Shown: positions 1 to 13,266 of the stretch, piece after piece
Layout: the number at the start of each line of letters is the position of its first letter
Position numbering within the stretch: position 1 is the stretch's first letter
Assembly (NCBI GenBank): GCA_040954595.2
Contig: CM082594.2
Location: 7,130,001 to 7,194,000, forward strand
Reading direction: 5' to 3'
DNA length: 64,000 nt
DNA from: Balanoglossus misakiensis
Taxonomy: Eukaryota > Hemichordata
Notes under the pieces: generated by a model
What the model saw: only the letters and a program-made list of their open reading frames with translations
Database searches by the model: none
What the model was told of the DNA's origin: nothing
Made by a program: the position numbers and the translations under genes

Positions 1-125
1 TGCGTGGAGGCTTATTTTAAAGTTAACTGTAGTGGCTGCTTACATCATTGGTGGTTTTCCTTTTCTATTGGCGCCATGTGTTTGTATACAGTGCGGTGTC
101 CGAGGAGGGTGTGAGCTCAGCTTAC

Positions 126-611
126 CTGTTGTTGAACCCCCACGCCACACGTGCAAGAGAAAGCGGGTAAGTGAACTATTGCCGGCATTCGGTGCTTGTT
201 TCGAGTGAAATCGTTCTTTCTCTGGAGTGTTTTTGCGAAATTCTGGCGGGAGAGGGTTGAGGGAGGGCTGACTTGTTTTGTCGAGGTTTTTTTGTCTGCT
301 GCTTTGTGGAGCTTCTCTCTGTGTATAAGCTCACTGGTAGTTTGTTTGTTGTAAACCAACTGTTGTGTTTGAGCTGCTAAAGCAAACTCGGCAGAGAATG
401 GGCTGCAAACAACGGAAAAATGTTGAGTGTTTAGATAGCGGGACTCCGGTGAACAGTTAAATATCGCTGAAGAGCGGAGATAAAAGGCTGGAGAAGGGGG
501 AGAGCTGATGATATGCTCATTCATGGACAAGTGTGAATTTTGACGGGTATCGGTGACAGAGTGTGAAAGCGCAGGGAACTTTGCAGTGTTCATCCTCTTT
601 TTCTGCAACAT
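126..611 (-). CDS. Candidate first coding exon of a divergent gene, unknown product
   Basis: Reading the minus strand from ATG at 611, 162 codons are open up to a strong donor, CAACAG|GTAAGC at 125-120, in phase 0; the frame stops two codons into the presumed intron. Such coincidence of frame end and donor is typical of a real first exon. The translated segment is rich in Ser, Thr, Lys and Gln, has no signal peptide and no domain I know. The plus strand also has a donor-like GGGTAAGT at 165-172, so the region may simply be a bidirectional promoter. It is the longest uninterrupted frame in the window, but chance cannot be excluded. Confidence 0.22.
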
Positions 612-3600
612 CTCGGCTAATTTGATCGCGGCTAAGGTCCTTAATGTTTGTCATACGTGAATACGTAAGATTTACCATTCCCAACAAGCAAGATGTCCAG
701 GAGCTTTGCTTTTACAGAGGTGCAAATCCACACGTTCTTCGCATGGATGCGTCCGCAATAAAAGGCGCATTTACGGCGATGAATGTTACAGACAGGCTAT
801 ATTATTGTCTGGTGGTGGTGGCGTAATGTTACGTTTTTGGTAACCTCAAAGGATGAACCCTGCTTATGTCTGCGTGTAGGTGGGAAAGAAAGAACTGATT
901 TGGGATTTTGATTGAACTTGTGCGGTGAAAATAACATATGCCGAAATCCATGAAGCTTCTTGTGAATGCCAATCCCCAACTGGCGCCAGAAAATGCAGTA
1001 AACTCGACACTAGCCTAAAACTGTCACTTTTTAAATGAACTGCAGAAATTGTTTGGTTTGCAGAAGTAATCTTCAGTCTGATTAAGTTAGGATTTCATGA
1101 GACTCCTCGATAACAGTTCTGAAGAGAACAGTTTCTAGTTCATCCCGGACTTCGTTAGTAGACTTATTGGTTGTCAGGGCCACTGTTGTGAGTTCAATGA
1201 TGTCATTACACGTCCTGTCATTCATCTCAAATCTGATTCTATAGCCAGCTTTCTCCAGAGGGGAGGGGACAATTGCACAATGGCCCCAGATGAGAATTAA
1301 GCAATAAAAGTGAACAGATTTTAGTAGTCAGTTAGGACCAATAAAGCGTAATCAGTAATGTCACACTCCATGTACGACAATCAATTGGCCGGGAGTTTAT
1401 GAAAAACACGGCCCTCATTTCCTCAGTGCTTAATACTACATGCTATTTTGGACCGGTTTGGGCTTTTCAAGTGTACATCAGTGCTCTATTGGGAAATCAC
1501 GCTGGATTGTGCACCAGCTTAAATGAATCGGCCCCCGCCGTCATTATCCCGCACTGTTTTAGCCCACCACAATAGACCCAGTGGTAACTTTACACCAGCG
1601 GAGGTGATCCCTATACCCGTACACAATGCTGGCCTTTGTCAAAGTGGATCGCTTTGTAGTTTTGAGAGGAGCCTGTTGAATGGGATGGGGGTGTCTCTGT
1701 TGCACGAATGGGGGGAGCATTGGCAGAGAACCCTGAATTGTGTAACTTGTGGATTATCACTGACCCTCCCCTTTCGTCGCTTGTACAAAAAAATCCCCCA
1801 GTTTCCGATCTTAATTAATTTCCATTGTAGCTTCACAACCTGTTACCTTTACTACTAATAACTAACTTTCAGCAAAAAGTTGACAGCTTTTTTGTTCTTG
1901 TCACCCACAACGAAGAAGATGATTGAGACTTTACTGTACACACACCATATGTATTTCATACCGCATACTGTACTTTATCCAATTTACAAAATACAATTAT
2001 CTTATAAAAGTTTTAGAGTGCTCCCCCTGGAGGCAGGTTGTACAATTCCAACAGAAAGTGTGCATAAACACAAAAGCCACAACTAAACACAATGTCCATT
2101 AGAACTTTCTTGGGCAAATATTTACAGCGAGGAGACCCACCCCCACCCCACCCCCTCAACTGGACACTCCAAGAGTAAACATTTCTCAATTAAAAAAAAA
2201 ATTTTTGCTATGGGTGGCTTTTCATGGAGGGACACTGTCAAGGGCTTTGTGTCCCCGGTGGTGATTTCATTACCCACTGCAGCTCAAGAGGGCAATCTCC
2301 CAACATTTATTTTGTAACCAGTCTTTGTTTATTGTGGATAACATGAACCGTAACCCAGCTCTCGGACTGAAAGCTGGCCTCTCTTTGCGGCGGGCGAGCT
2401 CATTTTACTCCAAACAAGTTCTTGTTTTACTCCCGAGGAGAGACAAAGGTTTAGTGTTACTTATTGCAAGTATTACCCTTCCTTTGTTTACTTCTTTTAA
2501 ATCCATCCTTGGATGCGGTCACCATGTGTTCCTTCGGCAGATACTGATATTCTATTTACACACTCTTTCTTTTTTTCTTCGCTTAACTTCTGCATCTGAA
2601 AGTTTTGCACCAATCAATCAGAGAGAACAGGCATAGTACAGCAAGCTTATGTTTAAGTGCTTGATTCCTGTCTTGTTTAGAATAGTGGTGATAAAAAGCA
2701 AGACTGTTTTAAAATTTGTATAGCAAAACAGTAATGTTTGATAAATCTAAAAATACATGAAAATCATCATAGTTATGATTTTAGACTCACAGGCTACAAC
2801 ATTAAGTGTACAAATTTTGGTTTGACATCATTCACATAATCATCCCTGTGGTCGGTGGGTTAATTCAGTCTCACCACTGCAAAACAATTGGTTTTGGAAC
2901 CAAGCTGTGAAAGCCCGTACCTCATGCAGGTCTCTTTGTTGTGACATTGAAAGGTCATCTCATGGTCAACCGCTTGACGCACAGGCGAGAGAAACTCGGC
3001 GCTTGTGACGGCTGAGTAGAACAAAGCTGTGATTGTGAAAACTTTTGGATTCTTGCTACGTGTAAAACTCAAATTGCAAAAAGTGTTGAGAACCCAAGTG
3101 GTGAAATTACAGTCAGTTGTTGTTGTTGTTTTGTCAAACTTTACATTGAAATAGTATTTGGTGCCGACTGTTCCTTCCGACAATGAGCTTTCTGATACCC
3201 TATATATTTGGCTGAATCAGTCCACGGCCTATATGCAGAGCTTCTATGAGTCTTTTAAAATGATACTGATGAACGTATAGTTTTAGATTAGTAAGTATAT
3301 AGTTGAACAACTCAAAATTTGAAACTGAAGTTGATAGTAAAACTTGTGAAGAAGCTAGATTTTTAATGAATGATAATCCATCATAAGACCGCATAGGTGC
3401 GTATGTGATTATTGTCTTGTTGGGTACCCTAGCTCTGTTCCTTCCCCTCAACACTTCATGAAATGAAATGCATCACTGGTGTAGTAATTGGCTAGCCGGC
3501 AGGCTGGCTGGCTCGTGTCTGGGTGAAACATTATAGCACGGGTCGGTATACCTTGGCAGCAGTTTAGGGGTCTTTATTACGGCAATCAAAATGTTGCCAA

Positions 3601-5254
3601 GTAGGGTGTGACAAAGTGGGCCGCGTGGGCAGGGTAAAATATCGCTCTCCCTCTCTCACTTGAGAAAGAACAACGGGGCAAAGGAAAGGAAAACCGAGAG
3701 AGTTTATGAAGCAAACATCGCTGCTTTCATCGATTGTGCTCAGAATCGGTGCGTTGCACAGCTCTGTTCTGTTGCAAAATAAAACGTTCAATCCAGTATT
3801 AAACAGGTAGCCATAAAGGAGAAAACTGGTATATATAATATTGTGGATTCTGTTGTATACCTGTGGATATACAATCAGTTAGGTTAAGACTTTTCCAGCA
3901 ACTATTGGCGAAGGCTGTTCTATAAAACATGCAAGAGGAAAAAGCCCTAAAAGTAAAACTTTCAGTAAAAGTCAGTAAAAGTTGAATCATGGGAAAGTAC
4001 AAAACCCATGATTCTAGCAATGTCTCTATTAACACACAGTCAAGATGTGTTGTTTCCATACAGCGACTTTGTTGTGAAGCCCTACAAGTGATACTTGTAG
4101 TAGCTTGTTGCGGAAAATAACCTTTCTTGGCTGATCAAGCGGAGAAGAGAAAGTGATAACAGCTAGCCTGTCAAACGTACTGGTTCTCCCCTTTTAACGG
4201 GATAATATAGTCACTACTCATTTCACGCACACCCAAAACTCATCCCACGCATGACAGCGTTATCATTCTTTTCCATCCTCCATTGAACACACCTGTGGTA
4301 TATGGATTAAATTGACTACTCTCCGATCCATCAAAGCACACCAGTATGTAACAAAGTTCTCTGTCTTTATGAAAAAAATCAAAGAGAGTGTATGTGAAAT
4401 AAGATTGGGATTTTGGCTTAAATTGTAAATGCTCTTGGAAAGTCTGGCTTCATCAACAGAAATGGCAAAATACATATAAAAAGAATATTCAAGGTTGACA
4501 TCTTTTTTGGCAAAAAGTGAAATGTTTGGTGACAAGCTAAATTGCAATTATGCTTGCTGCAGACCTCCCATACACTTTTTTGGCCAAAAGTGAAATTAAA
4601 ATTCCAGTTTATTGAAATATAGTTCAGTTCTTTGAACCAAGAGTTTTGGTGGTGAAATTTTGCTTGGATGAGAAAGAAAATTAAGGAAAGATTTAGACTG
4701 ATTTTGTGTAGTTTGTGGCAGTATTACATGAAACTGAATTCAAACATCCTTTGGTGTTTTCACAGCCCCCTGCGTAAACACAAAGCTATTCTTACCGACC
4801 ACAGAGAATCTGGGTGATTGATTCTTATGATTTGATACCTCTCATTGTTTAGTATGAGTTACAAGTTTTCAAACACCGCCTTGGTTTATTGCCACACAGA
4901 GCAGCGCATTGTTTACGTCAAGTGAGACGTAACACAGGAGAAAGTTTCTGGGTCCTGAGATGCTAACAATTCTTTCAATGATGGAACGTCGTGGACAAAA
5001 TCAAATGTCCAGACTCCATCAATGGGTTTCTTGTCCTCGCAGTCAATTTTGGTTTCCTACTAAATTTTTTTTGGACGAAATGCATTCAAGTTTTTGGCCG
5101 GAGAGTTGAAGAGTGTGAAATTTTTACACCCCTGTAGGGTGAATCGACTTGTTGAATTTCACCCCTGTGCACTGAATGGACTTGATGGCAATTCTCTTGT
5201 TATTCATGGCTAGGTTTTAAGTAAACACATGTCATGATCCAGTGCCTAGGGGGA
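612..5254. other. Non-coding stretch, no gene recognised
   Basis: AT-rich sequence without recognisable exons. It includes a 10-base perfect inverted repeat (3984-3993 with 4005-4014), a short direct duplication at 5115-5184 and C-rich tracts near 2138-2158. Short open frames occur on both strands but have no domain or splice support. Confidence 0.6.
5115..5184. repeat. Imperfect two-copy tandem repeat of about 35 bases
   Basis: Both halves carry CACCCCTGT and TGAAT(C/G)GACTTG in the same order after TGAA-TTT. Confidence 0.65.
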
Positions 5255-5738
5255 GAGGACCTCATAAAAGGGGGAAATGAGATGAGTGTGCCTGCACTCA
5301 AGTCTAGCACTTTTGAACTTTTTTCTTCTTTAGAATTTGGTGTGTGCGTGTGTCGATCGATCTTCGCTGCTTGGAGAATCAAGGCGACGTTGGAAGCGCC
5401 ATCCAGGGTGACGAAAAGGGCTGACTGGAGTTCATGCAGACAGACACACGCCGGGTATTAACAAGAGATCTGTGTCCATGCAACGGTGAACGAACGGACG
5501 TCCCGTAACAGCCCTGCAGCCAACTGCGGATACAATCACTCAAATCGTTACCCGGTATATCCCAGATAGCAGACTGCTTGCACTTCCGTAACACTAACAG
5601 ACACAAGCCAGCACACGCACACGCAGTGTTGCTCCAATCAGGCAGAAGAGCCAACTGCTTCAAGCTGTGACCGCTTGCCACAGGAACTGCAGGCTTTAGA
5701 CGTTTGGTCGTTTTTTTTTCCGGCAACCCAAGAGAAAT
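5255..5738 (+). promoter_or_regulatory. Possible promoter and 5' UTR upstream of the 5739 exon
   Basis: A TATA-like CATAAAAGGG lies at about 5264-5273, and the following 450 bases are richer in C, G and CpG than the neighbouring DNA. They lead directly into the candidate signal-peptide exon. Support is compositional only. Confidence 0.25.
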
Positions 5739-5819
5739 ATGGACCACCACAAAGAAAGATATGGCTCCATCGTCTGGAATCTATCCCAGATCTGGTTTTT
5801 AGGATTGTTCCTTCTACAG
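5739..5819 (+). CDS. Candidate alternative first exon with signal peptide
   Basis: The ATG at 5739 sits in a good context (A at -3, G at +4). It opens 27 codons: MDHHKERYGSIVWNLSQ, then the hydrophobic run IWFLGLFLLQ, then the donor CAG|GTTAGT in phase 0; the frame meets a stop soon after the donor. Basic and polar residues followed by a hydrophobic core at the very start of a frame that ends at a splice donor are the marks of a secreted protein's first exon. The next identifiable coding exon on this strand that begins in phase 0 is ADAMTS exon 2 at 30627, so it may be an upstream alternative promoter of that gene. It could instead belong to an unrecognised gene between 6 and 29 kb, or be chance. 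Confidence 0.35.
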
Positions 5820-6181
5820 GTTAGTATTATCTCAGTTTTCTTGTCTTGACTTCTGTCATCAATACTGGTAAATTAATTTTAATAATTTATGTTCCGATCA
5901 AGTGTTGTTAAATAATTGTCTCATTTTCACACTTTTGAACTTTAATGCTATGTAATATTTTTTTTAAATGATGTTCACCAGAACTCTATGGATAACATGG
6001 TTTGTTGGTTGTTGGGTGAAACTAAACCCATAAAATTGCCTGCCTGGCAAAAGTGTAAAAGCGGAGTAGATGCACATGACATGCAGACTGTAACAGCTTC
6101 TTGTATTTTGGAGATGCATGCACAAATTACCATTTCATGATGATGGAATGGTGCGCATGCTATAGGATCAATACACACTGT

Positions 6182-6203
6182 GACACACACACACACACAC
6201 ACA
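6182..6203. repeat. (CA)n microsatellite
   Basis: About ten CA units. Confidence 0.95.
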
Positions 6204-9200
6204 TCACATGACACAACCCCACAACTCTGACGGAGCAAGACACACATAGCCGCTCATCACTAATGGCAACGGCAATACTTTTTCCCCCGGCCATTACTTA
6301 ATTTTAAGTACCCAGAAGTTGTAAACTTTTTTGCTGCAGACACATGCACATTCCCATTCGCTGTATCCAGTATGGTGACATGTTCCACTCCATTAAGCCT
6401 ATGTATTGTATTAATCCCCACATCAACTGATATGATGTACCAAGGAATGTATCCTGAAGCTTTTCATGGGACTATATTAGCTTACTAGTACCGTAATGGC
6501 TTAATGGTGAAAGTTTTAAAAGATATTTTTATGAGTACAACAAGTCCCTGGCAAACAGAACAGCTAGGTACTCTCTTTTCAGGGTCATCATTTACATTTC
6601 ATAGTCTGGTCTGAGGTTATACGACTGTTCAACGGATGGTCATTTAAGGTCAACTAAGCTTGTACTGGAATGGGTTGAAGCAGTGAAGGATCAATTTGTA
6701 CATATCACTTTCTACAGTCTGCGATTCTGCTGTAAACTGGCCGTGACCATCACCACCATCCCTGAATGTAGACACAGAGATATTTATTTATTATTTAACA
6801 AGTTTCTCTGATCAAAACAGAAAAGATACAACAAGCAAAGTCAAGGATAGAGACATAGTCACCATTGTGGAATGTCTTTTCAATAGGCCCTTGGGAAAAT
6901 CAAATGCATTTGAAATCGGTGTCTTACATGTGTGATATTCCTTCGAAATGCCTATAAGTAATCACAGCTTCTGTAACTTGAGAAACAGTTATGTTTTCAA
7001 TAAAAGCCTTCATCAATTTGTAGATTTGAAATGGACTGTGAGCTTAATTTGAGGTCACATCCCCCCAAAGGACCCGGGTAAATCAATTTCATTATTTGAT
7101 GCCAGTAACTTTCAGACTCAAGGCATGGAAATCAGATATTTGTGTGGAATTTTCAATTACCTCGCATGTTTCTTTTTACCGATGAAAATTAAGATATGAA
7201 ACTCATTGTTCGCATACTTTTTCCTCGTGCTATGCTGACCCTTTATTTTCACTGAACTATTACCGGTAGCTGTCAAAGTGCGGATTGACTTTTTGGTTGA
7301 AGTTCTTAGCCTAGCTAGTACCTAGCCGTATTTTGCGGATAGATACTAGGCTATCAGTACTTGGCTACTATGGCAAACTCTGCAACATATGAAACTGATT
7401 CCATGTGGCATGTACATGTTTATGATATGTGTTTTACACTGCATCCAATGGGCATGCCTGGCCTGATAAAAGCAGGAGATAAAACCCCCCAGCTTATATC
7501 CATATGAAAGCAATTACATTTAGCAAAATGCATTGTACAATACACACACAATCTAGTTCCATCCCTATACCCCTCCCCTCCCTGCACATGTTTGTAGGCA
7601 AATGTTTGTACCAATGCATATCCAGTGATTAAAACAGTTTGAAAACACTAAAAGTGTGTGTAAAGGTAACTTTTCATGCTTTAAATGTTCGGTCTGAGTT
7701 CAAATACGGCACTGACCCAACGTAAGTTCAACCACTGACCCCATGATTCAATCATAAAAAAACGTGTGTCCTAATCTCAAGTTGATACCCCGGCCGCTAA
7801 TGGTCTTTTTAAAGGGCCTTATCTGAAAGGACTCTATCCTTACTTGACTGCTCCACACAACCCATTTCAAGTACTTTTAAATAAACATGGAAACTTTCTG
7901 GGTCACTGCTTCAGGGGGTTTATCAATATCACCTTTTTCACTCTTGGCTGCCAACTGGAACAAAAGTCAGCCGGGGAACTGCAGAAAATATCTCGCAATA
8001 TCGGCTAATTTAATTATTGGGCCACACAGAGTAAGTCTGAACATGTCGTGACTGTCTGAGTGGGGTAAATAAAGTTAGTGCAAGTAAACTCAAATGGAAC
8101 CATGCACATACAGATCTTAATATTTGGCCTGACAGACATGTTCTCTCAAATAGAAACAAAATAGCTTTATCATTATTTCAGTACAGGAAATTAAAATGCT
8201 ATTCATAACGCTTATTCTCCTGTCTTTGAATCCATTTCCTTTGCTTTCATCCACACTGATTTGTTTTTTCCCTTCAATTGTTCCTCGCTAAAAGTCACAA
8301 ATTACAGTTGCCAAATATTTCATGTCTGGCCACTTATTGTTATGGCAACGGAAGGATCCAGCAGGTGTCTTTCGACCTTAAGGTAAATAACTACCATTAT
8401 CGGAGCACTTTCTTAATGCATTTCAAGGTTGGGAACTATACTGTAGTCACTTTCCACACATAACTTATTCATGATACCGGAATATGCATGGACAAAGTCC
8501 TCCGGAGCTAGCAGGAATTAATTTCGGCTTTTAATGTAACCATGGTTATGACAAAAAGACGTAGCACAAACTCAAAACAAATTAAATTTTTAACCTTGGC
8601 CATAAAGCATCACGAAGTGTGATGAACCAGAACATAGTGGTAAATAATGCTTACATGTCAAAAGGTAGCATACTGCCTACTTCTATCAGCAAATTCCTTA
8701 TCTTTTGTCTTTTTTCTCCCTTCACAATCTATCACCTGAGTCAGAGTACCTTAATTGTTTTGTCTCAGTTTACTGAATGTGCTGTAACGTTGAGGCTCCA
8801 TCATTGTCGTAAATAACAGAATGTGTGTGGTCCCAAATTGATTCAGAAATCACACTTTCGTTTCAGGGGTGGGGGGCGCAAGTGCTGAGAGGCCTTTCAT
8901 TGGCCAGGTAATCCCCTAGTTTTTCGGCCAATGTAAACAGGTGGTGATGTGAGCTCTTGGCAAGTAATGTATTTCCTATGATCATTCTTCGCGGGTTCCA
9001 TTGGGAATCAGCCAAGGAGAAGAATCACCATCCACCCCTGTCTGTCCATGTGGAATGACGAAAAAAACCTACAATGGTTAAATGCCCACAAGGCTCGCGA
9101 GTTCCCGAAGTATGTTTTGTCTTTGGTTTTGGGATAATTTGTGTGTGTGTGTTCAACAACCACTTCTTTGTAGCCATGCACTGTCAGCGACCACAGACAG

Positions 9201-9302
9201 AGTCGTTAAGTTAATTAGGTTATAGTCACCTAGCTACTACATGATTGTTGCTAATTAAACATCTCCATTGTTGAGGAATGTTAGAAAATAGGTAGGTGGC
9301 CA

Positions 9303-9316
9303 CCCCCCCCCCCCCC
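9303..9316. repeat. C14 homopolymer
   Basis: Uninterrupted run of 14 C. Confidence 0.95.
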
Positions 9317-12300
9317 TGTCATGCTCGGAGAAACTAATTCTCAGGCAGAAATGATGTGAAAGTGTTTACAAATGTGATGTATAATAAGCTAGGTCCCTAA
9401 TTTTTTTCACAAACAAAAAAGTGAATCTAACTAAAGGATTTTGGAACATGCTGGATATAAATAAGTCTATATGTATTATTGTACTTGTTCACTGTTCAAT
9501 TAATTCTGACCTGCTGTTCAGTTTTTGTCTAGTATGTTTCAACCCCGCCCCCACCCAGACTGTCATATGCCACAGAGATGCAATAAAATGCAGTCTTTGA
9601 ATCAGTGTTGAAGTATAGATGTGAGTTTTTGTTGTGTTCAAGCACCAACATGATTTTGGGAAAACCTAGCTACCATACATACTGTATAAATTCAGAAAGT
9701 TTGCATCAGTTTGTACGATTTGAATTCTTCCAATACAAAGGCCACTGATTGATCTTGCAAGAGATTACTGAACCCTTCCTTGTTTTAGTTCTTGGCTTCG
9801 CGATCATTAGCACACCCATTGTGTAATTAGCAGAGCTTGACACGTTCTTGTCATGTTTGACGAACGACTGCAAAGTTCAACGCTGGGACTTGAAGTGGAT
9901 GACAGCCAACAGTGAAGACGTCACTGGGGGTTTAATTGTTATCTTCCTTGTGTGGTCGGCACCTTGATGGAGGAAGTCCTAATCCGAGTAGCAGACTTTT
10001 AATAAAAATAATTTTTGAGCAAATGATATGTTATTCAATACAGTGTAGATTCACAAATGATTTTCAGCACTTTTGATAGCCATGCCACACATCGCGGAAT
10101 TTCTACCCGAGGTTGTGAAATGTACTCCCAAGAATACAAAACGAAACTGATCTGTCCACCAATCGGAGTCCTTTGTAAAAGTTGTGAAATATTTTCCAAA
10201 TTATTTTGGCACGTGCGTGCCATTTCGGCGCGTTTGTCCGACCGGGCAGTAATTCCGACAGGCATGCCAAAAGGTGACATGGAACGAAACCTTGGAATGA
10301 CTGGAATTCCTGGAACTGCATCTCCCCAGCGTCAGTGGCTGTCATGGAATCCCTGGGATGGACACAAAACCCCGTAAAACATTCATCAAAATCTATAAAC
10401 CAGGAAAATGGAAATCTCTGTAGGGATTTCACTGTTAAGTCTCATCTGGATTCCCCTGTGATTCGTGACCACCTACAAACAAAAATCACCACGGCAACAG
10501 ATATGGGGTCAGCATAGCTCGAATACCTGGCATCTCGAAATCTGTATAGACCAATCCTCTTTGGAATTGGGAAATGTCACGGTTGCTATACCAGTGCAAT
10601 AAGATTGCTCTTTAATCGCATACCGAGCTTTAAAATCCGTCATTATTTTCAGTGCTATTGTCAGGAGTAATCCGTGTGTTAGTGTACGAGCATGGAATTG
10701 AAGGAACTTTGACATCGTCTTTTCACATGCACTATTAGTATAAAAGAGTGTTTTTTTTTATGAGGAGATGGTTAGGAGTATGGTGCCAGATAAGTTGTTT
10801 GAAAACATTGTTAAAATTATTGGATAAGAATAATTAAATGGTGACCCTCTTTTAATCAATTTCTTCATGAAAACCTTGATATTTTGGAAAAAATCCCCTC
10901 ACACACAGTTATAGCTGGAAAAACCTTCAGAAGCTATTATGCACAGTAGCAGTTCATTCTGCAGGTAAGACTCTGAACACAGGTGAACTGTGGAGATTTG
11001 AGTCACCAAGCACAATTGAAGTGGTGTAAATAGCCACTCTGAAATTAATACACCACAACAGGTGAAGGCTGAAATGCAATTGTTTGGGGTCTCAATCCCT
11101 CGGTTCACAGTAGGTAAACATTTCCGGCTCTCTGCTGAATCAAAGGGGACATTAGCTGTAACTGTGACTTGTTGTCAGTGTTTTTGTTTGGTAGATCAAC
11201 TTCTTTTTCTTGTTCTGGCCACTACAGTGTGCTACAATTCCCAGCATTCTGCTAGTCAGCCAACCTGTATAAAGGTATAAACAACCTTTGTTATTGTTGG
11301 CAAATGTCGAGTCTCCATGCATCTACCTGAATTCAGTTTTCTACAATAACAGTGTTGTATACAAGCACGTGGATTGTGTTGAAAAGCTAAACAAGATGTA
11401 TTTCAGAGTGACTGTGGTCCAATCAACATCCTTTCATGTGACTTACAGTTGTCTTGTCTGACAGAAGCACGGTGACATATTGTTTCGTCAACTGTAAAGT
11501 TACATTCACAGAGAGAGAAGTACATTGAGCGAATGATAAAGAGAGTCATATTTCAAGTTTTGACATTCCAATTATAGGCTTCACAGGGCAGCTAAAAAGA
11601 AGGTGCACTCTGCATCCAATTTACCCTCTGGGTCACAGTCTGTGGTGGCTATGTTCTACTCTTAAAGGGGAAGGACAAAATCTTTCTTACACTACAGTTA
11701 CTGAAAATATTTCACTGGGAACACTTAAAAAGTGAATCATCAAGTTTCTGATATAACTACTTGTACATATTTTTTTATTAAACTGGAGCTGACTTACTGA
11801 ACATTGTAAGTGTTTTCTTACATGACACTTGTCATGACTCAGCAACTGTCTTTTAATTTTCTGGTATCCTAACATTGATGACCATTGCTTATGCTTGTTT
11901 CACTGGGAAGAAAATAACGCAATAATTCCATATGCTTGTGTTTTCTGTTAGCCTGAGGAGTACGTGCTTTATTGTGTACTCTGCCACCAAGGAGAAAATT
12001 CTCAGCATAGAGAAGCGGGGAGTTCTGTTTTCTTTTAATTAGACAAGTTTTTCTAATGGGTCCCTTTCAGTAGTGCACAGGGGAAACGTGAAACCACTTT
12101 GCCTTTGGTGTGAAGGCCTTATTGAAACTGGCCAGTGCTGTTGTTTATTTTGACACAATTGCTTAATTTCTTGTCAGGTTGGTTTTTGTAATTGCCAAGT
12201 CAAATGCGATGTTTGTTGAAGTAAAGGCTGTCCACGCCAGTTTAAGTGGTGGGCAAACAGACTTAATGAGGCTTTCCTTTGTCCTAAAGTGGCTTTCTCG

Positions 12301-12560
12301 CTAATTTGCAAAGAAAACCATGAAGGGATGGAGCCTCAAAACATTATCACCAAATTTACTTTGCGAGTGAAACCTTAGAAAAGCGTCCCATGTCCTGGTA
12401 TGTGAGATAGTCAGATACTTCAAAGGGTTTTAACCTTTCTCTCAATTGAACTTTATGCATGGTGGTTTCGTGTGGAATCTAGAAAGTTTTTGAGTGCCTC
12501 GGCCAATAGCAAAAATTCTGCCTGTATTTGATGTGATGTACCGGTAGTTGTCATGGTATA

Positions 12561-12602
12561 TTGTTGTTGTTGTTGTTGTTGTTGTGGTGGTGGTGGTGGT
12601 TG
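12561..12602. repeat. (TTG)n-(TGG)n compound microsatellite
   Basis: Some eleven TTG units pass directly into five TGG units. In the minus frame this would read polyGln then polyPro, but no gene context supports translation. Confidence 0.95.
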
Positions 12603-13235
12603 TACACAACAATCAATTTGTTTGTCAAACCAATCATGAACATTACACAATTCTTCTTTTATCACTACATGTTTCCCAATCTCATAGACAGTGATGACAA
12701 TTTATTTTTGCAACAGATTGGACAGTTGAGGGCCATTGAAACCGCACAGCAACAGTGAACTCCATTGTATCATCTTGAAAATGTCCTTCTTTATTCTGAG
12801 AAAGAAAAGACCAGTCTGTAAACAATGGGGCAAAATAAAACTAGGGAAACAGTCAACTGTGTGGTGTATTCTCAAAAGACTTTTATTTCCAGAAAACGTG
12901 ATCTTGAGTGACGGCGGAAAGCGGACCATTGTTCCATGGTGCCAAGAAGTTCTTATCTATATACCTTGTGAAAATATCTCCAAGAATTGTCTCCGGAAGA
13001 CAATGTGCTTGCAGACATACTAAGCCATCTTGGATAATAAACCCCCAAGCTATGTTTGGCAGGAAGTTTCAGTTTTCCAGGGTATCTTTTTTTAGATTCA
13101 GAGTGATAAAAAAAACTCCTAGAGGGCTGTTGCCATGTTCCAACAGTCTCTTCCCCCGTCTCTTTGAATTTGTGAAATTATTCGCTCATCCGTGAAGATT
13201 ATGGGTGCGAAATGGGAGGTCTGTGAAACGTGAAT

Positions 13236-13266
13236 GTGTGTGTGTGGGGGGGGGGGAGGGGAGGGG
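13236..13266. repeat. GT repeat plus G11 tract
   Basis: A short GT run is followed by eleven G and further G-rich sequence. Confidence 0.9.

Noticed and set aside
3984-4014. Perfect 10-base hairpin (GAATCATGGG / CCCATGATTC)
   Set aside because: Short stem with an 11-base loop; too small for a microRNA precursor and expected occasionally by chance.
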